Origin: Bacteroidales bacterium
Lineage (GTDB): Bacteria > Bacteroidota > Bacteroidia > Bacteroidales > VadinHA17
Length of the DNA: 64,000 nt
Reading direction: 5' to 3'
NCBI GenBank assembly: GCA_021371855.1
Contig: JAJFVL010000055.1
Coordinates: forward strand, 62,001-126,000
Positions 35,329-42,987 of the stretch are shown in pieces; position 1 is the stretch's first letter; each line of letters starts with the position of its first letter. Below the pieces are notes generated by a model that saw only the letters and a list, made by a program, of their open reading frames with translations, was not told the origin of the DNA and did no database searches. A program made the position numbers and the translations under genes.

Positions 35329-35787
35329 TCATAATTTCTTTCTCATTGCAAAGTCACATCTATCGGATAAATGAGATGGGCTGTATTGAACAAATCCATA
35401 TTTTTCATACATAGATATGGCTTTGCCTAACAATTTATTTGTCTCAAGTACCATGATGGAGTAGCCTAATTCCTTTGCTTTATTAATAGCATTATCCATC
35501 AATATTTTTCCAAGTCCCTGTCCCTGATAATCCTTTAGTAGGTACATTTTTCTCAGTTCGCAGGACTTTTTATCTATCATAAAAATTCCATACGACCCGA
35601 TAATTTCACGATCGTTCTCTATTACAGCAAACCATCCGTTCCTGTTAAAGTAATAATTTTCCAAATCACATATATCCCTGTCAGTTTCATCAGGATTTGT
35701 TTTTAATCCATAATCTGAAAGAACTGTTTTTACTACTTCCATGATTTTGGATTCATCTCCCTTATTTGCTTTTCTTAAATTATACAT
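35329..35787 (-). CDS. GNAT family N-acetyltransferase
   Basis: Acetyl-CoA-dependent N-acetyltransferase of 152 residues. The fold is complete: N-terminal LRKANKGDESKIMEVV, strand ELRKMYLLKDYQGQGLGKILM with the acetyl-CoA pyrophosphate loop QGQGLG, then YSIMVLETNKLLGKAISMYEKYGF. The substrate cannot be told. It lies between the intact tRNA-Asp and a decayed tRNA-Asp 3' fragment, in opposite orientation to the tRNA. Confidence 0.88.
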   Translation of the reverse strand: MYNLRKANKGDESKIMEVVKTVLSDYGLKTNPDETDRDICDLENYYFNRNGWFAVIENDREIIGSYGIFMIDKKSCELRKMYLLKDYQGQGLGKILMDNAINKAKELGYSIMVLETNKLLGKAISMYEKYGFVQYSPSHLSDRCDFAMRKKL

Positions 35788-35986
35788 ATATCAGAATAAC
35801 AATTAGATAAAAGCTGAATGACATATTCGTGTATAAAAATCTTTTCATATCAGCAGCACCAATATACAAATTACACCTATACCATCGCATCATTATTATT
35901 AGTATCTGAAAATACAAATATTGAACTTTCAATATTAAAGCGAACGCTCATTAAATGATTAAGTAAAATAGCTAATAAAATTTGAT

Positions 35987-36009
35987 GTCCCGTCCGCAAC
36001 GCGAATGAA
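35987..36009 (+). repeat. Direct repeat of the tRNA-Asp 3' end
   Basis: Twenty-one of 23 bases equal the tRNA-Asp 3' end and trailer at 35222-35244; the first 12 (GTCCCGTCCGCA) are perfect. It marks the far side of a 0.75-kb segment holding only the GNAT gene. It is either an attachment-site relic of a small integrated element or the last trace of another tandem tRNA-Asp copy. Confidence 0.65.
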
Positions 36010-36077
36010 CAGAGAAAGCCATAAGCGTTGACATTTTGCTGGCAAGAGCGAGTGGCTTAATTCAGTCATTGTGATTT

Positions 36078-36773
36078 TCAGTGGAAGAGGTCATCCAAAA
36101 AATCAGCCAACCGTAAAAGATTATCTCTGGATTCAAAATCGGTTTTATTTGACTTAAGGTAATTTTTTATAACATCCTCTTTCCCCGGTAGAATTTTGAT
36201 GATATTTTTCTTACTGAATCGAACAAATTCATTTTCCGGTGTTGAATAAAAATAATCTGCTTCTTTCTGAAGTACCACGTCTTCAGTCAGTATCAAATCA
36301 AGAGAACGTCCCCCGGTCAACACATAACCATATGACTCAGAGGCTGAGCTTCTGTTTATTGTACCAAAAGCACCTTCCTTTTGGATATCTTTAATTACGA
36401 CACCCTGTTTTAAAAAAACTTTGAATTTGCCATTACGGATCATCTCCATATAGCCATTATTATAGTAAAATGTATCCTGAGCGATGGCAATGAACATGAG
36501 ATCCTTTGTGTTGATCACAGTCAGTGTGTCAGCTAATCTGATAAACTGCATTTCACCTGACAGAAAATTGTAATTAAACTTGCCAGGGATGATTTTACCA
36601 TTTTTGAAAATGGCTTTCCCTTCAGTAAAATCCGGATAACGATATCTTTCAGCAACTGGGAAGTAATCTATAATCCTTGTACCTGACTTAATCGTTACTG
36701 ATTCGCTTTTTTGAGCTGACAAACAACTATTTATAAATAGAATCGAGCAAATAATGAATATAGTGCTTTTCAT
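36078..36773 (-). CDS. Secreted protein of unknown function
   Basis: Protein of 231 residues with a signal peptide (IFIICSILFINSCLSAQ). INSC resembles a lipobox, so it may be a lipoprotein; cleavage after LSA is equally likely. The mature part is mainly predicted beta strand with repeated short loops (GKAIFKNGKIIPGKFNYNF, FYYNNGYMEMIRNGKFKVF). No family recognised; such proteins with repeated 'YNNG' strands are usual among Bacteroidota envelope proteins. Monocistronic. Confidence 0.6.
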   Translation of the reverse strand: MKSTIFIICSILFINSCLSAQKSESVTIKSGTRIIDYFPVAERYRYPDFTEGKAIFKNGKIIPGKFNYNFLSGEMQFIRLADTLTVINTKDLMFIAIAQDTFYYNNGYMEMIRNGKFKVFLKQGVVIKDIQKEGAFGTINRSSASESYGYVLTGGRSLDLILTEDVVLQKEADYFYSTPENEFVRFSKKNIIKILPGKEDVIKNYLKSNKTDFESRDNLLRLADFLDDLFH

Positions 36774-37011
36774 TTGAATGGATGTTTAAAGTGTTGGAAT
36801 CGACAGGTAAAATATTTTATGCGCTGAAACAAACAACTATACTTTTATACTTTGCGTTTGTTTGATTTTCATCATTCACATTTCATTTTAAAATTAATCA
36901 ATATTATTTAAGGAGACAAATTTCCTGATATTTAGCTGAATAAGAAACATATTCATTGCCTGTTTGCGCAACAATTGCACAATGAAGTTGAAAACGGCCT
37001 GTTTTATTGCA

Positions 37012-37037
37012 AAAACCCCGGTTTATCTGCCGGGGTT
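37012..37037 (-). terminator. Minus-strand rho-independent terminator
   Basis: AACCCCGG and CCGGGGTT (37014-37021 and 37030-37037) form an 8-bp GC-rich stem with an 8-nt loop, followed on the minus strand by a T-run. It is the second such hairpin after the T9SS cargo gene. Confidence 0.75.
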
Positions 37038-37262
37038 CACCCTATCCCTAAACACATTTTCTACTCCTGAATATTCAAAAATGCAGTCTAATTTCAGAAA
37101 TATTCAAATGCCAGGCAACAAATAATCTATTTATTTTCAACCGTTTAAGAATTATTAACATTTTACCAGGTAACGAATGCAATAGTCTCTTATTTCTGAG
37201 AGGCTTCACACTCAGCATAAGATAATCCTGTGGCGTCTTCGGTACACTCCACCAATAATTAC

Positions 37263-37293
37263 AAAAAGCCATCCGGCAATCGGCGGATGGCTT
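37263..37293 (-). terminator. Terminator of the T9SS cargo gene
   Basis: AAGCCATCCG (37266-37275) and CGGATGGCTT (37284-37293) form a 10-bp stem with an 8-nt loop and continue into a T-run on the minus strand; it lies 51 nt after the stop of the gene ending at 37345. Confidence 0.8.
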
Positions 37294-37344
37294 CAGTATT
37301 ATAACAGGGCCTCTTCGCAATGGGAATTAATGATGACTTTGTTG

Positions 37345-38679
37345 CTATTCTATTAGAAATTTACCTGTATAGATAATTCCATTATTATATAATTTATACA
37401 GATAAAGTCCTTGTCGTAAATTACTGACACCCACTTTTCTGTCTCCGGATAATCTTTGTTCCAGAACCTTTTTGCCCTGAATGTCAAATATTTCAGTAAT
37501 CGCAGATTCTGAAATAATATTTAAATCAAATACAATAAATTCTTTGGCAGGATTTGGATAGACACGTATATCCTTCTCATAAGTCCTGTCTATAATTGAT
37601 GTGGTTCCACTGGAATAATAATTAGTTAATCGGCTGGCAGGATTCCATTCGGTTGTCCATGAATAGCCTGTTGAAGTAATATAACTCACGTTATTGGGAA
37701 GGACGCCATATATGGTTTCTGATTTAAGAAAACCAACCCACTGACCGGAGGTCCACATATATAAAGTAAATGTGGCTACTTTCCCGTCTGCATTATAGAG
37801 GATTTCTGTTTTACTGGAATTTACCCATCCGCTGGCATCAGCATCCCAGTCGTAAATAATTGCCAAAGTGACATTCCCGCTTATGTCGAAAGTGTATTCT
37901 GTTTTACTTGTCTTAACCCAATCGGGGGTAGGCAGAGTTGTGTCCCACTTGTAATCGATATCCAATATATTTTTCCCGTCGGCATTATAGGTATGTTCTG
38001 TTTTACTTGATTTAACCCAATCAGGAACTGGGAGAGTTTTGTCCCAGTTGTAAGAAGTTTCGAGAGTCATTTTATCGCCTGTAAAAGTGTATTCTGTTTT
38101 ATTTGCTAAAACCCAAGCGGGGGTAGGGAGAGTAATGTCCCATGTGTAATCTGTATCCATAATAGTGTTCCCATTGGCATCCATAGTGTATTCTGTTCTG
38201 GATAAGCCGACCCACTGGCTGGTGATACTGTTCCAGGTGTAAGAGCTTCTCGAAGTCTCTTCCCCGTTTGCATCGTAGGTGAATTCCATTTTAAAGGAAG
38301 CAACCCACTGGCTGGTGATACTGTTCCAGGTATATGAGATGTCTGAAGTAGTTTTTCCACTTCCGTTGACTGTGGTTTCTTCTTTTTTGGAATTGGCCCA
38401 GATAAAACCGGTGCTTGCGTCCCTAATGGAAGTAATAACCGTTGTTGTGCTCCCATTTACAGAGTAGGTGTACTTGTGCCTGTCGGAAATAACCCACTGG
38501 GTGTCATAGGTTTCATTCAATGTGCTGTCGAGTCTTTCTCCCTTGCCTGAAGAGCCCAGACTTTTTTCAAAGTCGTTTTGTTTCAGGTAGGCATTCGTCC
38601 GCGTTTTTTCATTTAAAGATTGCCCTGTTGCAGAAACTGCCAGAAACGTACCGATCATCAGAAGTAGAAGTTTTTTCAT
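37345..38679 (-). CDS. Repeat protein with T9SS type A C-terminal sorting domain
   Basis: Exported protein of 444 residues. A signal peptide (about 1-19, ending SATGQ) is followed by about seven tandem units of roughly 33-37 residues with the consensus YTWN...WV..SKTEYTYDANG; the third to sixth are the most regular and share near-identical DNA. The last 80 residues are the type IX sorting domain, with VYPNPAKEFIVFD, EIFDIQGKKVLEQ and LRQGLYLYKLYNNG, directing passage through T9SS and anchoring. Ligand and role unknown; units resemble YD/RHS-like beta repeats. A terminator follows. Confidence 0.85.
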   Translation of the reverse strand: MKKLLLLMIGTFLAVSATGQSLNEKTRTNAYLKQNDFEKSLGSSGKGERLDSTLNETYDTQWVISDRHKYTYSVNGSTTTVITSIRDASTGFIWANSKKEETTVNGSGKTTSDISYTWNSITSQWVASFKMEFTYDANGEETSRSSYTWNSITSQWVGLSRTEYTMDANGNTIMDTDYTWDITLPTPAWVLANKTEYTFTGDKMTLETSYNWDKTLPVPDWVKSSKTEHTYNADGKNILDIDYKWDTTLPTPDWVKTSKTEYTFDISGNVTLAIIYDWDADASGWVNSSKTEILYNADGKVATFTLYMWTSGQWVGFLKSETIYGVLPNNVSYITSTGYSWTTEWNPASRLTNYYSSGTTSIIDRTYEKDIRVYPNPAKEFIVFDLNIISESAITEIFDIQGKKVLEQRLSGDRKVGVSNLRQGLYLYKLYNNGIIYTGKFLIE

Positions 38680-38812
38680 TTTGTGTGATTTTTATGTGTA
38701 ATAAATCATGCAATATCTATATTGAACAATAATGCCTGAAAAATCAATAAGCGCTACTGCCATAAGTTTATCCAAACTTTTACCTTACCGGGTGAGCTGT
38801 TTTCAGCTCTAA

Positions 38813-39670
38813 TTAAGGCATATACCATGTTCCGGGACTAACATTTTCGAAATAAGTATAGGCACGTTCTTCAATAACAACAATGTTCTTTTTGATCCCG
38901 TCTTTCACAATGGCTTTAATCCAGTTGCCTTCTTTATCATATTCATAAGTGAAATAGTTGATTCCAAGTACTTTTTTGTCCTGATCATAAATTTTAAGTT
39001 CTGAGATTTTTCCTTTATCGTTATATGTTACCTCATTTGCAAATTTAAAAACGCCTTCTTTATCATATCCTTCTGAGCGTATGAACTGTTCTAATCCGTT
39101 GAAAATAATAATGATTTTATATCTTGACTCTCCTTTGGAATTTACCAGATTATATTCCATCGTATCACCGACACCGCTTTCTTTGATCTCAAATGTTCCA
39201 ACCATAGTGTCGGTAAGGGGTTCATAACGAACAAATCCCACTCTTTTCCCGTTTTTATCCAGTTTGTACTTATCATAATAGCTGAGAGTGTCATGCCTGG
39301 TATTCTTTCCAATTACCTGGTGTTTATCCTTACCGGATATTTCATACTTATTAATTGTTTTGCCATTTTCATCAAGGAAATGACAACTCACAAGGTCTCC
39401 GGAAAAATCGAAAGTGGCTTCGAAATCCAAAGTCCATCCGCCTATACTGTCGCGATCGGCCAGTGATAATGGCTTCCCTGCTTTATAGGAATTGCCATCA
39501 GGTACGGCCCAATAGTTCTTTTCAACGACTTTATTAACCTTACCTGTTAATCTTTCAGGATACGGATAATAAGGAGTCCCATCGCCCAATAATGTATAAT
39601 TTGATTTTTTGCTTGTGCAGGCTGTTATTGCAAAAACAATTATCAGAGAAAGTAAAATTATTTTTTTCAT
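38813..39670 (-). CDS. Lipoprotein of unknown function with DKNGK-type beta repeats
   Basis: Lipoprotein of 285 residues; lipobox FAITAC after a hydrophobic helix. The mature part has repeated short strands around FDFSGDLVSCHFLDENGKTINKYEISG, YKLDKNGKRVGFVRYEP, YNDKGKISELKIYDQD and YDKEGNWIKAIVKDG, a motif also common in its T9SS neighbour. No enzyme motif. The ATG at 39670 is chosen because it starts the signal peptide; an upstream in-frame codon would add 19 residues. Same direction as the neighbouring T9SS gene but separated by 133 bases. Confidence 0.65.
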   Translation of the reverse strand: MKKIILLSLIIVFAITACTSKKSNYTLLGDGTPYYPYPERLTGKVNKVVEKNYWAVPDGNSYKAGKPLSLADRDSIGGWTLDFEATFDFSGDLVSCHFLDENGKTINKYEISGKDKHQVIGKNTRHDTLSYYDKYKLDKNGKRVGFVRYEPLTDTMVGTFEIKESGVGDTMEYNLVNSKGESRYKIIIIFNGLEQFIRSEGYDKEGVFKFANEVTYNDKGKISELKIYDQDKKVLGINYFTYEYDKEGNWIKAIVKDGIKKNIVVIEERAYTYFENVSPGTWYMP

Positions 39671-40021
39671 TGGCTTGAGGTTTTGATAATGCTCAGTGAG
39701 GATTTTATCAAAAAAATAAAATTTCAAGCTTTTTACAATCTCAAAACAAACAGCAATTTACGAAATAAATCAAGGCATGTCAAGTAAATTACTATATCAT
39801 TCTTTCATGTTTTTACAAAAACTCTGCACCAGGTTTAATTTTAAGGATCCATTATCCGCTGGCCATGTTGAAGGTACTGATTGCAGGAGATGCAAACGGC
39901 TGGTTTCCGATCCTTTGAATACCCTCATGTCAGCAATTTTATGGCATTATCATTGTATGATAGCAGGCATGTGACTGTTATTAAATATTAAATAAAGGAG
40001 TTACTCACTCCTCACGCCTCA
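39671..40021. other. Gap with no supported gene
   Basis: These 351 bases lie between the lipoprotein gene and the LtaS-like gene. A 65-codon plus-strand frame (39777-39974) contains a CRRC pair but no recognisable start region or family match. I see no terminator or RNA structure. Confidence 0.4.
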
Positions 40022-41953
40022 CTACTTTTTGACTACCATATTATTATCAAGGAGCCTGATGTTATAAGTCTGAATAACAGCTTTCAGCTTTTCCTCCATT
40101 TGCAGTTGAAGGTCCTTTTCCTTTCCTAAAAGATTATTCTCGAGGTATAAATCTTTTTTATAATTATATAATCCTACAGGCTTATTATCAATCATCTCCA
40201 GAATATGATCTTTCATGTAAAGATGGTAAGTACTTCCCGAAGTATTAAATGCAAAAGACTCATAAGAATCGTCCAGAAGATTGTTTCCAAATGCTATATA
40301 CTCTTCGTCGTAGTTCAGATAACTTAAAACTGTGGGCATTATGTCGATCTGCTGAGCTATCCTGTGTTTAATGCCTCTCAAATTGCTTCCCGGTTTATAA
40401 AATATCACAGGAATACTGTACGAACCAAAGTTGTTCTGAAACTCCTTATGTATTGATTCGTTGGTATGATCAGCAGTTATAACAAAAAGGGTATTGCTGA
40501 ACCATTCTGATGATGAAATCTCATTGAATAACTCACGAAGTGCAAAATCAGTATAACCTACCACTTCAACGATGGGAGCCGGACCTTTTTTAAATTTTCC
40601 GGTATATTTCGCAGGGACTTTAAAAGGATGATGCGATGAGACTGAAAAAACAGAAGCAAGGAATGGTTGTCTGAAACTGTTTAGTTTTTTCGCAAAGAAA
40701 TCAAAGAAAGGTTCATCCCAAACACCCCACATACCGTCAAATTCATCGCCGTTAGAATATTCATTGAGTCCGAAATAGTCATCAAATCCTGCTACTTTAG
40801 CAAATGAATCGAAGCCCATTGAACCATTTGGAGCACCATGAAAAAAAGCAGAGTAGTATCCTTTACGTTTAAGAAGCTCCGGAAGTCCGTTAATCTTATT
40901 ATTAGCATAGTGTGATATGATATATGGTGTTTCGAGCGAAGGTACCGATGCAAGTATTGAAGGCATTGCATCGATAGATTTTTTACCGTTCGCAATAGAG
41001 ACATCAAATGTAACACTCACACTGATAAGCGAATCGATAAACGGAGTGTAACCTTTATATGTTCCCCCTTCAAGACCAGGACTTAAAGCGCCAATGTACT
41101 CCCGTGCAAAACTCTCAAGAATAATAATTACAACATTTTCATTTGAGAAAGGCTTGGTGTTCTGAGGAATATAGTGAGGATTATATAACTCCCTGAGTTT
41201 TTTTTCATCAAAGAATTCGTACCTAACCAATGTTTTCTTGCCAAAAGTCCTGAAAATGCTGAATGGAGTATTGAGAACAACAGCAACATCCCGGGGGGTA
41301 TCCACATATCGGGCAGCATTGCTGATAGTTATCGGACGTGTTGAATGTTTATAACCACCACGTGCGGCGCCAATCACCAGTGCTGCAACCGCCGGAATCA
41401 TCAGAATATTAAGTGCATAATAGCCAATTTTGCTCTTGGGTTCAGGTTTTCTTGCTTTTACTTTATTATAAAGACAGACCATAAGAAACCACATGAAAAA
41501 AGTAAAAATGGTGGCGGGCCAGTAATCGACCATAAATTTCAGAAACAATCTCACGAGATTATCTTCATTCTTAAAAGTGTCAAAGACATCTGCCGTAGCT
41601 CTTTTATCAACGAACCTGTAATATACAAAATCCATGGCATTCATTGCTATTGCAGCCCCATTTGAAATGAAGTAGATATACTTCAGAATTTTCTGATAAA
41701 GATCATTGTAGCGTATTTCCAGAGGTATTATGTGTAATAAGACGAAAAGTATGTTAATATAAACCACTGCTGAAATATCGAATACCAGGCCTCCATAAAA
41801 TATTGGTATGAACTGGCTTAATGATATTCCCGGAAACATTTTATAATTAAACAGGAAGAAACCTATTCTGCAAAATGTAAAAAGAAGCATGATCAGCAGG
41901 ATCCTGTAGGCAAGGACAAAAAAAATATTTCCGTAAAAAGGTCTTTTCTTCAT
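40022..41953 (-). CDS. LtaS-like membrane sulfatase/phosphoglycerol transferase family protein
   Basis: Inner-membrane enzyme of 643 residues of the alkaline phosphatase superfamily. Five hydrophobic helices (about 1-200) precede an extracytoplasmic catalytic domain: metal ligand VIILESFAREYIG, ANGKKSIDAMPSILAS where Ser stands at the nucleophile position (Thr in LtaS), GVWDEPFFDF and VITADHTNE. Gram-negative relatives include OpgB and EptA-like enzymes that add phosphoglycerol or phosphoethanolamine to envelope glycans; this organism should not make lipoteichoic acid, so the acceptor is unknown. Start: ATG at 41953; an in-frame ATG six codons earlier is possible. Confidence 0.85.
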   Translation of the reverse strand: MKKRPFYGNIFFVLAYRILLIMLLFTFCRIGFFLFNYKMFPGISLSQFIPIFYGGLVFDISAVVYINILFVLLHIIPLEIRYNDLYQKILKYIYFISNGAAIAMNAMDFVYYRFVDKRATADVFDTFKNEDNLVRLFLKFMVDYWPATIFTFFMWFLMVCLYNKVKARKPEPKSKIGYYALNILMIPAVAALVIGAARGGYKHSTRPITISNAARYVDTPRDVAVVLNTPFSIFRTFGKKTLVRYEFFDEKKLRELYNPHYIPQNTKPFSNENVVIIILESFAREYIGALSPGLEGGTYKGYTPFIDSLISVSVTFDVSIANGKKSIDAMPSILASVPSLETPYIISHYANNKINGLPELLKRKGYYSAFFHGAPNGSMGFDSFAKVAGFDDYFGLNEYSNGDEFDGMWGVWDEPFFDFFAKKLNSFRQPFLASVFSVSSHHPFKVPAKYTGKFKKGPAPIVEVVGYTDFALRELFNEISSSEWFSNTLFVITADHTNESIHKEFQNNFGSYSIPVIFYKPGSNLRGIKHRIAQQIDIMPTVLSYLNYDEEYIAFGNNLLDDSYESFAFNTSGSTYHLYMKDHILEMIDNKPVGLYNYKKDLYLENNLLGKEKDLQLQMEEKLKAVIQTYNIRLLDNNMVVKK

Positions 41954-42177
41954 CAGAATAAAATTTAACATTTAATGATCTGACAGAACCATATATGATT
42001 GATAATAACCATATTCACTCGCAGTTGATTTAACTGAACTCCCCTGCAGAACGGGAGAGACTGTGATCCGGATCTAAACAAATCAGATATAAATTTTGAA
42101 CCGATAAAACTATAAAAACTACCAATCAGTTGCAAACCTGAAATTTTTCTTCAATAATTATATGCGAGACAAAACGA

Positions 42178-42221
42178 AACGCCAGGTCCGGGACAATTAG
42201 CATCCGACAGAACCTGGCGTT
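42178..42221 (-). terminator. Terminator of the Yip1 gene
   Basis: AACGCCAGGT (42178-42187) and ACCTGGCGTT (42212-42221) form a 10-bp stem, followed on the minus strand by TCGTTTTGTCT. It is 20 nt after the Yip1 stop codon. Confidence 0.7.
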
Positions 42222-42240
42222 GTATGATTTATTTAAAATC

Positions 42241-42870
42241 TTATTCTTTGTCGATATCTGTCATCATCTCTTTCAAATCTGAACTTTTGAATTCATTCAT
42301 GAATTTATCAGCTCTTTTCTTTGCACCAAGGCCAAACAGCATGAAGAGTACAATAACAGCTGCCAGGACAAATGTTACAGTCTTTGTCAGTTCAGGTTTT
42401 GATTTAAGCGCTTCAACAAGACCTTTATAAAGAAGCCATAATGAAAATATATTAATTACAAGACTTACAATTGCTCCAAAATAAATGTTAATCCAGGATG
42501 TAAATCCCAGTAATGCACTAACAGGCAAAACTACCATAACAGCAGCAATAACCCTGGCGTTAGCTTCAAAATCAGTACTACCTTTACAGATCGAAGATAT
42601 AACCATCAAGATCACAGCCCCAATAAACAATCCGACAATTGCTGCAATAGTATACCACATAAAAGCCATGATACTACTGACCGCTCCAATGTGGAAAAGG
42701 CTCCATATAAAAGCAAAAGCACCTGCTATGGCACCATAAAGTACTGCTTTGATCAAAGGCTCAGTCATCCCTCCCGATGTTTTCATTGTCGAGAAGTAGG
42801 ATTTTGGATTTGTCAGGACATCTTTTGATTCCTTAATAAACAATTTGAAATCGAAGGCACCGTTACTCAT
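42241..42870 (-). CDS. Yip1 family membrane protein
   Basis: Inner-membrane protein of 209 residues. The N-terminal cytosolic FKESKDVLTNPKSYFSTM motif region is followed by five hydrophobic helices (about 40-185) and a charged tail, the usual pattern of bacterial Yip1-domain proteins. Function in bacteria is unsettled. Monocistronic with its own terminator. Confidence 0.8.
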   Translation of the reverse strand: MSNGAFDFKLFIKESKDVLTNPKSYFSTMKTSGGMTEPLIKAVLYGAIAGAFAFIWSLFHIGAVSSIMAFMWYTIAAIVGLFIGAVILMVISSICKGSTDFEANARVIAAVMVVLPVSALLGFTSWINIYFGAIVSLVINIFSLWLLYKGLVEALKSKPELTKTVTFVLAAVIVLFMLFGLGAKKRADKFMNEFKSSDLKEMMTDIDKE

Positions 42871-42987
42871 AGTTTAACTGATTAAGAGGGTTATTACTTA
42901 ATTATTTGGAATAAAACAATATAAGATCCAAGTTAAATAATAATTTCCTTAAATCAATAAAAAAATGCTGAAAAGTATTACCCTGAA

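Larger units (their letters stand above)
36774..37344. other. Gap without a convincing gene, holding two minus-strand terminators
   Basis: Within these 571 bases I see an 8-bp inverted repeat (AAACAAAC at 36827-36834, GTTTGTTT at 36856-36863) and two strong hairpins, both oriented as minus-strand terminators (listed separately). The 230 bases between the hairpins (37038-37265) have no credible reading frame; the only open frame runs through the second hairpin. Confidence 0.5.

Noticed and set aside
37075..37320. 81-codon minus-strand frame after the T9SS gene
   Set aside because: It runs through the terminator hairpin at 37266-37293 and has an arbitrary composition.
38794..38809. GAGCTG-TTTT-CAGCTC hairpin after the lipoprotein gene as a terminator
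   Set aside because: Only six pairs and no T-run downstream on the minus strand.
39777..39974. 65-codon plus-strand frame with a CRRC motif
   Set aside because: Looks faintly like a small zinc-binding prophage protein, but one Cys pair is not enough and there is no phage gene around.
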